From positions 3,782,001-3,846,000 of the forward strand of contig NZ_QUMQ01000001.1 of the NCBI RefSeq assembly GCF_003387075.1: 64,000 bases of DNA, written 5' to 3'. The number at the start of each line of letters is the position of its first letter. The first letter of the stretch is position 1. This DNA comes from Asanoa ferruginea. GTDB taxonomy: Bacteria; Actinomycetota; Actinomycetes; Mycobacteriales; Micromonosporaceae. Of this stretch, positions 43,846 through 51,993 are shown in pieces. The notes beneath the pieces are model-generated. The model did not search any database. It saw nothing but the letters and a program-made list of their open reading frames with translations, and was not told the DNA's origin. Made by a program: the position numbers and the translations under genes.

Positions 43846-44468
43846 AGCGACATCACCGCTTTCTCACAGGTGTATGCCTCGGCATACCGCGACCGGCATT
43901 CCATCCCGCGCAACCGGGCCAAGCCGAGGAAGACCTCGTCGTCCCACCAGTCGCGGTCCTTCTGTGACGGGAAGTTGGCGTGCAGCAACTCCACCTTGCG
44001 GCGGGCGCGCTCGTCGGGCAGCGGCACGTAGACGTTACGCCGGCCAAGATCGCCGTCCCATTTCGGGATCTCGTAGTGCAGCACCACCGCGTCCCGGAAC
44101 GCGGTCGGCACCAGCTCGGCGAGCAGCCGGTGGTCCTGGTGCGCGTCGTCCTTGGCCGGCGCGACCACGAGGTCGGCACCGTCGGCGGCGGCCGCCTGGA
44201 CGACGTCTTTCGCCTGGTTCCAGTGCGCGGGGCCGCGGCCGTCGGGCAGGTCGTGCAGGTCGAACGTGATCCGGGCGCCGGGCAGGAAGGCGGCCGCGGC
44301 GGCGCGCGCCTCGGCCTGCCGGTCGGGCGTGCCGCTCAGCAGCACGTAGCGCACCTCGACATCGGGCGGGAGGGTCAGCAACAGGCCGCCCGCGCCGATC
44401 TCGATGTCGTCGGGGTGTGCGCCGAACAGGACGATCCGGCGGACGCCGGCCAACGCGAAGGAAAGCAT
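43842..44468 (-). CDS. PIG-L family deacetylase
   Basis: About 208 residues. The zinc site of the family is visible: H18-P-D-D21 in GAHPDD and H110-x-D-H113 in AHQDH. These enzymes remove an N-acetyl group from a sugar (GlcNAc-type) or related amide. In this operon it probably trims an amino-sugar precursor of the polymer. The ATG start at 44468 is 5 bases after the upstream nucleotidyltransferase stop, and the frame above it is not family-like. Mycothiol MshB and teicoplanin-type deacetylases belong to the same family, but the surrounding genes argue for a sugar nucleotide or lipid-linked sugar. Confidence 0.87.
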   Translation of the reverse strand: MLSFALAGVRRIVLFGAHPDDIEIGAGGLLLTLPPDVEVRYVLLSGTPDRQAEARAAAAAFLPGARITFDLHDLPDGRGPAHWNQAKDVVQAAAADGADLVVAPAKDDAHQDHRLLAELVPTAFRDAVVLHYEIPKWDGDLGRRNVYVPLPDERARRKVELLHANFPSQKDRDWWDDEVFLGLARLRGMECRSRYAEAYTCEKAVMSL

Positions 44469-44473
44469 CGTCG

Positions 44474-45289
44474 TCAGGAGATCAGCGCCGGCGCGAGCGA
44501 GCCGCCGGTGCGGTTGGTGTCCCACAGCATCCACGGGCAGCGCGCCGAGTAGTAGAGCTGCTCGAGCTCGGCCCGGTCCTTGAAGGTGTCGGCCGCGCGC
44601 CAGAAACCCTTGTAGCGCTGGGCGATCACCCGGCCACTCGGCATCAACCGCTCCAGGGCGTGTGGCACCAGCTCTTCACCCTCGCGCATGAAGTCGAAGA
44701 TCTCCGGGCGGAGGACGAAGTAGCCACCGTTTTCCCACTGCATGAGCTCGTTGACCGGGCGGATGCCGGAGACCCGGTCGCCGCCCTCGATGTCGAGCAC
44801 GTGGTGGGTCGACTGCACCGGCACGGCCAGCAGGCTGGCGACCGCGTCGCTGGCCTCGAACCGCCGGACCATCTCGTCGAGCGGCGCGTTGGTCAGCGTG
44901 TCGGCGTAGTTGGCCAGGAACACCGGCTCGTTCTCGACGTGGGGCCGGACCCGCATCAGCCGCTCGCCGATGGTCGAGTTGAGCCCCGTGTCGATGAACG
45001 TGATGTTCCAGTCGGTGATGTCGGACGAGAACAGGCGCAGGTCGCGGTCGCTCATGGCGAGCGTGAAGTCGTTGGAGAGCGTCTCGTCGTAGTGCAGGAA
45101 GTAGTCCTTCACCGCGGCCGCGCCGTAGCCGAGGCACAGCACGAAGTCGGTGTGCCCGAAGTGGGCGTAGTAGCGCATCACGTGCCACAGCAACGGGCGG
45201 TCACCGATCATCGCCATGGGCTTCGGTGCGGACTGGGCGTCTTCGCGCATCCGCATGCCCAGGCCGCCGCAGAAGAGGACGACCTTCAT
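44474..45289 (-). CDS. RfbF-like sugar-1-phosphate cytidylyltransferase
   Basis: About 271 residues. The N-terminal MKVVLFCGGLGMRM followed by KPMAMIGDRPLLWHVMRYYAHFG closely follows the pattern of glucose-1-phosphate cytidylyltransferase, with the CTP-binding G-G-L-G-x-R and the invariant Lys. Further blocks such as DFVLCLGYGAAAVKDYF, FIDTGLNSTIGERL and VNELMQWENGGYFVLRP fit. It should make an NDP-sugar (CDP-glucose is the family standard). The ATG overlaps the methyltransferase stop (TGATG). The classical next step, CDP-glucose 4,6-dehydratase, would have to be the epimerase at 46715 or lie elsewhere. Confidence 0.85.
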   Translation of the reverse strand: MKVVLFCGGLGMRMREDAQSAPKPMAMIGDRPLLWHVMRYYAHFGHTDFVLCLGYGAAAVKDYFLHYDETLSNDFTLAMSDRDLRLFSSDITDWNITFIDTGLNSTIGERLMRVRPHVENEPVFLANYADTLTNAPLDEMVRRFEASDAVASLLAVPVQSTHHVLDIEGGDRVSGIRPVNELMQWENGGYFVLRPEIFDFMREGEELVPHALERLMPSGRVIAQRYKGFWRAADTFKDRAELEQLYYSARCPWMLWDTNRTGGSLAPALIS

Positions 45290-46518
45290 CACACCACCTC
45301 GAGGTCCGGGATCGGGAAGACCAGCCGGCCGCCCCACTCTCGCACGTAGGCCAGTTGGGCCGAGATCTCGGTGCGCAGGTTCCACGGCAGCACCAGCACG
45401 TAGTCGGGCCGGTCCTGCGCGATCCGCTCGGGCGCGTGGATGGGGATATGCGTGCCCGGCAGGAACATGCCCTGTTTGTGCGGGCTGCGATCAACGGTGT
45501 ATTCGAGCAGATCCGCCCGGATGCCGCAGTGGTTGAGCAGCGTGTTGCCCTTGCCCGGTGCGCCGTAGCCGACCACCCGGCGACCCTCGGCCCGCGCGGT
45601 GAGCAGGAAGTCGAGCAGGTCGCGCTTGATGTCGAAGACCGCCTCGGCGAAGCCCTTGTGGCCGTCGACGGTGTGCAGGCCGGCCTCGGCCTCGGCGTCG
45701 AGCACCGACTTGACGTTGCTGGACGGCTCACCGGCCGCGGCGCCGTGCCGGGCGTGCACCCGCAGCGACCCGCCGTGCGTCGACAGTTCCTCGACGTCGA
45801 CCACCACGAGGCCGGCGGTGGCCAGGGCCCGCTGCGCGGTCAGCAGCGAGAGGTATTGGTAGTGCTCGTGGTAGATCGTGTCGTATTGCCGGCGTTCGAT
45901 CAGCCGGAGCAGGTGCGGGAACTCGAGCGTCACCAGGCCCTCGGGCTTGACCAGCGCGGCCAGGCCGGCGGTGAAGCCGACCAGGTCGGGCACGTGGGCG
46001 TAGACGTTGTTGCCGGCGACCAGGTCGGCCCGGCCGTAGCGCGCCGCCAGTGCCGCACCCGTCTCCGGGCCGAGGAACTCGTTCTCCGTGCGGATGCCCT
46101 TGCCCCGCGCGACTTCGGCGATGTTGCTCGCCGGCTCGATGCCGAGCACCGGCACGCCGCGCGCGACGAAGTGCTGCAACAGGTAGCCGTCGTTGCTGGC
46201 GACCTCGGTGACCAGACTCTCCGCGCCCAGCCCGAGTTGCTCGGCCATCGTGTCGGCGTAGCGCTTGGCGTGCGCCACCCACGAGTCCGAGTATGACGAG
46301 AAGTAGGCGTAATCGGAGAAGATGTCTTCGCCCGCGACGTATGCGGGCAGCTGCACCAGCAGACAACTGGGGCAGAGGCGGACATGTAGCGGGTAGAACG
46401 TCTCCGCGCTGTCCAGCCGTGCGGCCGGAAGGTAGCTCTCGCACAGCGGGGACATGCCCAGGTCGACGAACGTTTCGGTCAACTCCGTCGCACAGAGGCG
46501 ACAAACGGCAGTGGTCAT
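45289..46518 (-). CDS. Zinc-containing sugar C-methyltransferase-like protein
   Basis: About 409 residues with three parts: an N-terminal zinc-binding domain (C6-x-x-C9 and C49-x-x-C52), a SAM-binding domain with EVASNDG (105-111), and a C-terminal domain with YGAPGKGNTLLN. This is the architecture of NDP-hexose C-methyltransferases such as those for branched deoxysugars, where the product is a C-methylated sugar. A conserved YHEHYQYLSL is also present. Next to a cytidylyltransferase, it probably makes a branched CDP-sugar for the polymer. ATG 46518 is the first gene of the minus arm and is divergent from the epimerase. Confidence 0.87.
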   Translation of the reverse strand: MTTAVCRLCATELTETFVDLGMSPLCESYLPAARLDSAETFYPLHVRLCPSCLLVQLPAYVAGEDIFSDYAYFSSYSDSWVAHAKRYADTMAEQLGLGAESLVTEVASNDGYLLQHFVARGVPVLGIEPASNIAEVARGKGIRTENEFLGPETGAALAARYGRADLVAGNNVYAHVPDLVGFTAGLAALVKPEGLVTLEFPHLLRLIERRQYDTIYHEHYQYLSLLTAQRALATAGLVVVDVEELSTHGGSLRVHARHGAAAGEPSSNVKSVLDAEAEAGLHTVDGHKGFAEAVFDIKRDLLDFLLTARAEGRRVVGYGAPGKGNTLLNHCGIRADLLEYTVDRSPHKQGMFLPGTHIPIHAPERIAQDRPDYVLVLPWNLRTEISAQLAYVREWGGRLVFPIPDLEVV

Positions 46519-46714
46519 GAGCAGGTACCCCGATTTCGAGCCAACACCGGTCAGCGCGGACAGTCGGCCCCGGCCCGCGCCCGGTCGAGACGCTAGCCAG
46601 GTGGCCCATGGCCATGGGGCGTGGAGTAAGAAGTCCGACACTAGTCCGGACCGTCCCGCCGAGCCCTCCGTAGACTCGCGATTCTCACCCCGGACAACGC
46701 TGCGGAGCTTCACC
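46519..46714. promoter_or_regulatory. Central divergent promoter region of the second polysaccharide locus
   Basis: 196 bases between two divergent arms. It holds CCCATGGCCATGGG (46605-46618), a perfect 14-base palindrome, and nearby AGTCCG twice with 5 bases between. A TAGACT at about 46672-46677 could serve as a -10 for the plus arm, but no good -35 is visible. GGAG at 46704-46707 is the plus-strand ribosome site. No gene is seen. One regulator bound to the palindrome could control both arms. Confidence 0.5.
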
Positions 46715-47743
46715 ATGCGCACACTCGTGACCGGCCATGACGGATACATCGGCAGCGTGCTGGTGCCGCTGCTGCGGGCCGCGGGGCACGACGTCACCGG
46801 CCTCGACATCAGCCTCTACGCCGACGGCGTGCTCGGCCCGCCGCCGCCCGCCGTGCCGGCCCTGCGGGTCGACCTGCGCGACGTCGAGCCCGACCACCTG
46901 CGGGGCTACGACGCGGTGTTGCACCTAGCCGCGCTGTGCAACGACCCGATCGGCAACCTCAACCCCGATCTGACCTATGACATCAACCACCGGTCGACCG
47001 TCCGGCTGGCCAAGGCCGCCAAGGCCGCGGGCGTTGGTCGGTTCCTGTTCTCGTCGTCGTGCTCGCTCTACGGCGCCGGCCTCGACGACCGGCCGCTCGA
47101 CGAGGAGGCCGGCTTCGCGCCGGTGACCCCCTACGGCGAGTCGAAGATCCTCTCCGAGCAGGGCCTGGCCGAGCTCGCCGACGACGACTTCTCCCCGGTC
47201 TACCTGCGCAACGCCACGGCTTACGGTTTCTCCCCGCGCCTGCGCGGCGACCTGGTGGTCAACGACCTGACCGCGCACGCGCTGCTCACCGGCGAGGTGC
47301 GGCTGCTCTCCGACGGCACCGCCTGGCGGCCGCTGGTGCACGTGGAAGACATCTCCGCGGCGTTCCTGGCGCTGCTGGAGGCGCCGCGTGACGTGGTGCA
47401 CAACCGGGCCTACAACATCGGGCAGACCGGTGAGAACTACCTCATCCGCGACGTGGCCGAGATCGTCCGCGACGTGGTCGTCGGCTCGACCGTCACGTTC
47501 GCCGGCGGCGCTTCGGCCGACTCCCGCAACTACCGGGTGAGCTGCGAGCGGATCGCCGCCGAGGTGCCCGGGTTCCGTCCAGCATGGACGGTGCGCAAGG
47601 GCGTCGAGCAACTGGTCGAGGAATACCGCCGGCACGGCCTGACCATCGACGCGTTCACCGGCGAGGCCTACCAGCGGCTCAAGAAGATCCGCGCGCTGCT
47701 GGCCGCCGGCCGGATCGACGAGCAGCTCCGGTGGACGTCGTGA
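46715..47743 (+). CDS. NAD-dependent epimerase/dehydratase (extended SDR)
   Basis: 342 residues. The NAD loop is TGHDGYIG (about 6-13), followed by HLAALCNDP, SSSCSLYG (catalytic Ser), and Y-x-x-x-K as PYGESK. RPLVHVEDI is the usual substrate-binding block. The C-terminus is typical for sugar epimerases/dehydratases. It should act on an NDP-sugar of the pathway, either as 4,6-dehydratase, epimerase or reductase; I cannot tell which. ATG 46715 with GGAG at 46704-46707. The stop overlaps the following methyltransferase start (GTGA). Unlike the epimerase at 40569, all active-site motifs are intact. Confidence 0.87.
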   Translation: MRTLVTGHDGYIGSVLVPLLRAAGHDVTGLDISLYADGVLGPPPPAVPALRVDLRDVEPDHLRGYDAVLHLAALCNDPIGNLNPDLTYDINHRSTVRLAKAAKAAGVGRFLFSSSCSLYGAGLDDRPLDEEAGFAPVTPYGESKILSEQGLAELADDDFSPVYLRNATAYGFSPRLRGDLVVNDLTAHALLTGEVRLLSDGTAWRPLVHVEDISAAFLALLEAPRDVVHNRAYNIGQTGENYLIRDVAEIVRDVVVGSTVTFAGGASADSRNYRVSCERIAAEVPGFRPAWTVRKGVEQLVEEYRRHGLTIDAFTGEAYQRLKKIRALLAAGRIDEQLRWTS

Positions 47744-48909
47744 CCCGCTGTGCCGCCTGTGGCGACGGCGAGTTGGTGCCGTTCGCCGACCTCGGCACGA
47801 TCCCGGTCTTCTGCGGCGTGCACTGGGCCAGCCGCGACGAGGCGTTGGCCTCACCGCTGGGCCGGATGGCGCTGTCCTACTGCCCGTCCTGCGCCTACGT
47901 GCGCAACGTCGAGTTCGAGCCGGCGCTGCTGCACTACGACACGACGATGGACACCAACCTGCACCACTCGCCGGCGTTCCAGTCGTTCTCCGCCGAGCTG
48001 GTCAAGCACCTGGTCGACCGCTACCCGCTGCGCGGCGCGACCGTGCTCGACATCGGTTGCGGGCAGGGCGAGTTCCTCCGTGAGCTGTGTCACGTCGCCG
48101 GCGCGCGCGGCATCGGTTACGACGCCATGTATGCCGGCGCCGAAGGACCCGACCCGTCCGGCGCCGAGTTCCATAGTGGACACGCGCCGCTCGACGAGAC
48201 GACGCCGGAGTTCGACTTCGTCACGTCGCGGCACTGGTTCGAGCACATCGACGACCCGTTCGAGTTCCTGGTGGCGCTGCGCCGGCTGGCCGGCGACCGG
48301 CCGGTGCGCGGATACATCGAGGTGCCGGACGCCTGTTACGACATGGCCACCGCGGGCTGGGAGGTCATCTACCCGCACGTCTCCTACTTCGACGCCTACT
48401 CGCTGCGCCGGATCGTCGAGCGGGCCGGCTGGCGGGTGGAAGAGACCGGGCCGCTGTTCCAGGGAATGTTCCGGTTCGTGGAGTTCTCGGTCAACGTGTC
48501 CGGGCCGCCCGCGTCGACCGCACCGCTGCCCGGGGCCGAGGCGGTGTCCCGGCAGCTCGAAGCGATCCGTGGCTTCGCCACCCGGCACTTCGCCGAGCGC
48601 GACAAGTGGCGCACGCTGATCGCCGACCGGATCGCCGCCGGCGACCACCCCGTGCTCTGGGGCGCCGGCTCCCGTGGCGTGCAGTTCCTGCACCTCGCCG
48701 ACCCCGACGGCAAGCTGGCGGCCGTGGTCGACGTCAACGCACGCAAGTGGGGTAGGTTCCTGCCCGTGACGGGACACGAGGTCACCGCGCCGGCGACGCT
48801 GGCCGGGCTGGGCACCCGCACCGTCATCATCACCAACCCGGCCTACCGCGGCGAGATCGGCGAATCCCTGCGTGCCCTCGGCGTCGACGCCGAGTTGCTG
48901 GTGGCGTGA
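47740..48909 (+). CDS. Zinc-containing sugar C-methyltransferase-like protein, second copy
   Basis: About 389 residues with the same three-part plan as the methyltransferase at 45289: N-terminal Cys pairs (C4/C7 and C48/C51), SAM motif VLDIGCGQGEF (about 102-112) and a C-terminal domain with LWGAGSRGVQFL. It therefore belongs to the same superfamily but is clearly diverged. GTG 47740 overlapping the upstream stop is the likely start; an in-frame GTG at 47731 would add three residues. Two such enzymes in one locus suggest either two methylated sugars or one that has lost methyl transfer for another role, such as binding an NDP-sugar intermediate. Confidence 0.85.
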   Translation: MTRCAACGDGELVPFADLGTIPVFCGVHWASRDEALASPLGRMALSYCPSCAYVRNVEFEPALLHYDTTMDTNLHHSPAFQSFSAELVKHLVDRYPLRGATVLDIGCGQGEFLRELCHVAGARGIGYDAMYAGAEGPDPSGAEFHSGHAPLDETTPEFDFVTSRHWFEHIDDPFEFLVALRRLAGDRPVRGYIEVPDACYDMATAGWEVIYPHVSYFDAYSLRRIVERAGWRVEETGPLFQGMFRFVEFSVNVSGPPASTAPLPGAEAVSRQLEAIRGFATRHFAERDKWRTLIADRIAAGDHPVLWGAGSRGVQFLHLADPDGKLAAVVDVNARKWGRFLPVTGHEVTAPATLAGLGTRTVIITNPAYRGEIGESLRALGVDAELLVA

Positions 48910-49805
48910 TGCCCCGGCTCACGGTCGGCGTGCCGGTCTACAACGCGGCCCGCTACCTGCCGGTGGCGCTCGACGCGCTGCGGGCGCAGGACTACCGCGA
49001 CTTCGAGATCGTCATCAGCGACAACGCCTCGACCGACGAGACCTGGGAGATCTGCCAGCGCTACGCGGTGGCCGAGCCGCGGATCCGGTTGTGGCGCAAC
49101 GAGCAGAACCTCGGGGGGCACGCCAACTTCGGCAAGGTGGTCGAGCTCGCGTCGGGGGAACTGTTCAAGTGGGCGGCCTACGACGACATCTGCCGCCCGG
49201 GTTTTCTTTCCGCCTGTGTCGCCGCGCTCGACGCCGCTGGGCCGCGGGCGGTGCTCGCCTACCCGAAGACGGTTCTGATCGATGAGGAAGGCGCGCCGAT
49301 CGGCGCGTATGCCGACAAGCTCGACCTGCGGGACGCGCGGGCCTGGAAGCGACTTTCCGGGCTGGCCAACAACATCAGCCTGTGCCACGCCCATTTCGGC
49401 GTGTTCCGGCTCGACGCGCTGCGCCGCACGGGCCTGATCCGGCCGTTCCTGTCGTCCGACTACACGCTGATGGCGGAGGTCGCGGCGATCGGCGAGATCC
49501 ACGAGGTGCCGGAGCCGCTGTTCCTGCGCCGGGTGCACGGCGCGTCGACCCGGCAGGCGGGCAACAGCGCCGCGTCGGCGACCGCGTGGTTCGCGCCGTC
49601 CGGCAACGGGAAGGCGACCCGCTCGCCGCGCACCAACATGCTCCGCCAGACGGCGCGGGCGCTGCGCGGCCACCCCGGCGGGCTCACCAACTCGGCCGCG
49701 TTCCTCGGCACCTGGTTCGCGCGCCGCGGCCGGGTGCGGCTCGGCGCGTTGCGGCGGCGGCTGACCGGCCGCCCGATGCCGACGCTGACCGAGAGCGGCG
49801 CGTAG
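48909..49805 (+). CDS. Family 2 glycosyltransferase
   Basis: About 298 residues with the GT2 N-terminus LTVGVPVYNAARYLPVALDAL, the ISDNAS donor loop and the W-A-A-Y-D-D metal motif (about 91-96). A conserved SSDYTLMAEVAAIGEI block in the second half matches a common exopolysaccharide GT2 subgroup. The C-terminal 60 residues are Arg-rich and likely bind the membrane face. ATG 48909 overlaps the previous stop (TGATG; GTG 48906 is also possible) and the next gene starts directly after the stop. Donor sugar unknown. Confidence 0.87.
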   Translation: MPRLTVGVPVYNAARYLPVALDALRAQDYRDFEIVISDNASTDETWEICQRYAVAEPRIRLWRNEQNLGGHANFGKVVELASGELFKWAAYDDICRPGFLSACVAALDAAGPRAVLAYPKTVLIDEEGAPIGAYADKLDLRDARAWKRLSGLANNISLCHAHFGVFRLDALRRTGLIRPFLSSDYTLMAEVAAIGEIHEVPEPLFLRRVHGASTRQAGNSAASATAWFAPSGNGKATRSPRTNMLRQTARALRGHPGGLTNSAAFLGTWFARRGRVRLGALRRRLTGRPMPTLTESGA

Positions 49806-51353
49806 GTGGTAACCGCACCGCCCGCTGAGCCGACCGCCGCGCCGGCCGCGAAGAAGCCCGGCGTCGGCAGCGCGATCGGTTGGTCGTACGTGCTCACCGC
49901 TGGCCGGGTCGGCGCCACCGTGCTGGTCACGTTCGTGCTGGCGAAGCTGCTCGGCCCGAGCGAGTTCGGCGTCGTCGCGATGGCCACGGTCTTCATCACG
50001 GTCGCGCAGACGATCCTCCAGCAGGGCCTGGTCTCGGCGATCGTGCAGCGCGACAAGCTGACGCCCGAGCACCTCGACGCCGCGTTCGGTGTCATGGTCA
50101 TCTCGGGTGTCGTCGTGTGCGGCGCCGTGGCCGCGCTCAGCCCGGTCTGGGCCCTGGTCAACCGGGAGCCACAGCTCACCGTCGTCTGCCTGTCGCTGTC
50201 GCCGCTGGTGCTGATGCAGGCGCTGACCATCGTGCCGGAGGCGGTGCTGCGGCGAGACCTCCAGTTCCGTTCGGTCGCGCTGCGCACCCTGAGCGCCTCG
50301 GTGGTCAGCGGTGTGGTCGGCGTGGTGCTGGCCCTGATGGGCGCCGGCGTGTGGGCGCTGGTCGCGCAGTCGCTGGTGAACGCGTTCGTCGGCCTGGTGG
50401 TGCTCTGGACGGTCTGCCCGTGGCGCCCGTCCCGCCGGTTCCAGCTCGGCGCGATCCGCGACCTGTGGAAGTTTTCGGTCCATTCCGCCAACGCCGGCCT
50501 GGGCTCGATGCTGAGCTCGAAGGCCGACATCATCTTCACCGGCCTGTTCTTCGGCCCGATCGCGACCGGCATCTACCGCTTGGCGGCCCGCCTGCCCGAC
50601 ATGCTGGTCGACGTGACGGTGCGCTCGCTGCAACAGGTGGCGCTGCCGTCGCTGTCGCGGCTGCAGAAAGACCGCGACGCGTTCATCCGGCATCTGACCA
50701 CGCTCCAGCACCTGGGCGCCCTGACCGGCCTGCCGCTGCTCGGCGTGCTGGTCGCGGCGGCCGGCCCGCTGGTCGACTTCCTCGGCCCGCAGTGGGCCGG
50801 CACCGAGGTGCCGCTGGCGCTGCTGTGCGGCTACGGCGCGCTCAACGCCTACGGCGTGCTGCTCGGCCCGGCCCTACAGGCCATCGGCCAGCCGGCCAAG
50901 CTGGCCGCGATCCTGTGGACCCGCGGCATTTTGGGCGTCGTGGTGTTCGCCGGGGTCGGCACGCTGCTGCACGGCTCGTCGGCGGCTCGCCAGGCAACGG
51001 CCATCGCCCTGGCCGCCATCAGCATGCAGATCGTGATGAACGCGGCTTCGGTCTGGGTCACCGTCAAACGCGCGGTGGGCGGCTCGATCCCGCGCTTCCT
51101 GGCACCGACGATCCCGTCGGTCCTGGCCGGGTTGGTCGCGGCGGGGACACCGCTGCTCTTCGACGCCCTGGCCATCTCGGTCGGGCCACCGTTGCTGGCG
51201 CTGGTCGCCTACGGCGCGGTCGCCGCAGCCCTGTCCGGCGTGGTGCTCTGGTTGACCGACCGCCGCCTCCGTCTGCTGGTCCGCAAGAAGCTCGGCGCCC
51301 GCCTCGACTGGATCCCGCTGAGCCACCCACACACCGGCCGGCACGCGGCTTAG
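49806..51353 (+). CDS. Polysaccharide flippase (Wzx-like, MATE/MOP superfamily)
   Basis: 515 residues with about 12 to 14 membrane helices. Blocks such as RVGATVLVTFVLAKLLGPSEFGVVAMA and VVPEAVLRRDLQFR-like sequences are typical of lipopolysaccharide-type flippases of the oligosaccharide repeat-unit exporters. It moves the undecaprenyl-linked unit across the membrane for polymerisation. GTG 49806 follows the GT2 stop with no spacer, so it is the coupled last gene of the plus arm. No polymerase or chain-length protein is next to it; those genes are in the first locus at 11978-14253. The 3' end is 4 bases from the convergent acyltransferase gene. Confidence 0.87.
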   Translation: MVTAPPAEPTAAPAAKKPGVGSAIGWSYVLTAGRVGATVLVTFVLAKLLGPSEFGVVAMATVFITVAQTILQQGLVSAIVQRDKLTPEHLDAAFGVMVISGVVVCGAVAALSPVWALVNREPQLTVVCLSLSPLVLMQALTIVPEAVLRRDLQFRSVALRTLSASVVSGVVGVVLALMGAGVWALVAQSLVNAFVGLVVLWTVCPWRPSRRFQLGAIRDLWKFSVHSANAGLGSMLSSKADIIFTGLFFGPIATGIYRLAARLPDMLVDVTVRSLQQVALPSLSRLQKDRDAFIRHLTTLQHLGALTGLPLLGVLVAAAGPLVDFLGPQWAGTEVPLALLCGYGALNAYGVLLGPALQAIGQPAKLAAILWTRGILGVVVFAGVGTLLHGSSAARQATAIALAAISMQIVMNAASVWVTVKRAVGGSIPRFLAPTIPSVLAGLVAAGTPLLFDALAISVGPPLLALVAYGAVAAALSGVVLWLTDRRLRLLVRKKLGARLDWIPLSHPHTGRHAA

Positions 51354-51357
51354 CCCC

Positions 51358-51900
51358 TCACCGCTCCCGTTCGAGGAAAGCGAGCTGCGCGGTCTTCTCC
51401 GGGGTCCGCACCTGGTCGCCGAAGACGAAGCCCAGGCGGCGCCAGCGGGTCAGGGCACGGTCGTTGCGCGCGTCGGGTTCGACCAGGATCCGCCGCACCC
51501 CGGGCCGCGCGAAGGCGAAGCGCAGCAGGGCGCCCGCGACCGCGGCCGTGAACCCGGGGATCGGTGGGTCAGCCGGGGCGAGGAACAGGTGGATGCCGAA
51601 GTCGCCCTCGCGGACCGGGTAGTGCTCGCCGATCGGGTCGGCCGCCGGCTCGTAGGTCTGGAAGATGCCGACCGGGGTGTCGCCGAGCCGCATCAGGTAG
51701 GCGTGGTGGGTGTCGAGGCCGTCGAGGAACTCGTAGATCTCCTGGACGAGGCCGGGGGAGTGTGCGGTCATGCCCCAGAAGAACGCCCGGGGTTCGGTGA
51801 CCCATCCGTAGATCAGGTCCAGGTCGGCCACCGGGTCCAGGCGGTGTAGGCGAAGGGTGCCCAGGCCCGGGAGTTCCTCTTCGAGGCAGCCGGACGTCAT
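51358..51900 (-). CDS. Siderophore-type acyltransferase of the GNAT superfamily (IucB/MbtK-like)
   Basis: 180 residues, the usual length for the Acetyltransf_8 group that acylates hydroxylamines or lysine side chains in siderophores. Patterns fitting the family are LRLHRLDPVADLDLIYGWVTEPRAFFWGM, GDFGIHLFLAPA, and the C-terminal RILVEPDARNDRALTRWRRLGFVF (acetyl-CoA site). An IdeR-type iron box lies 16 bases upstream (51916-51934), supporting expression under iron shortage. No other siderophore gene is next to it, so it either acts with enzymes encoded elsewhere or modifies something else under iron control. ATG 51900. Confidence 0.85.
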   Translation of the reverse strand: MTSGCLEEELPGLGTLRLHRLDPVADLDLIYGWVTEPRAFFWGMTAHSPGLVQEIYEFLDGLDTHHAYLMRLGDTPVGIFQTYEPAADPIGEHYPVREGDFGIHLFLAPADPPIPGFTAAVAGALLRFAFARPGVRRILVEPDARNDRALTRWRRLGFVFGDQVRTPEKTAQLAFLERER

Positions 51901-51915
51901 GGTCGCTCCTCAAGG

Positions 51916-51934
51916 TTTGGTGAGCCTTACCTAA
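51916..51934 (-). promoter_or_regulatory. IdeR/DmdR1-type iron box
   Basis: On the minus strand the 19 bases TTAGGTAAGGCTCACCAAA match the consensus iron box TTAGGTTAGGCTAACCTAA at 16 of 19 positions. It lies 16 bases upstream of the acyltransferase start, overlapping where its promoter should be. With Fe2+ bound, the DtxR/IdeR-family repressor should block transcription here. Confidence 0.75.
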
Positions 51935-51993
51935 CCACGAGCGCGGGGAGTCGACAAGGGAGCGTGCGTTGCTAACCGAGCGTCGATCTGCCG

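Noticed and set aside
10289-51353. Secondary-metabolite gene cluster
   Set aside because: Sugar methyltransferases, deacetylases and ccr can belong to such clusters, but there is no polyketide, peptide synthetase or terpene core enzyme in the window.
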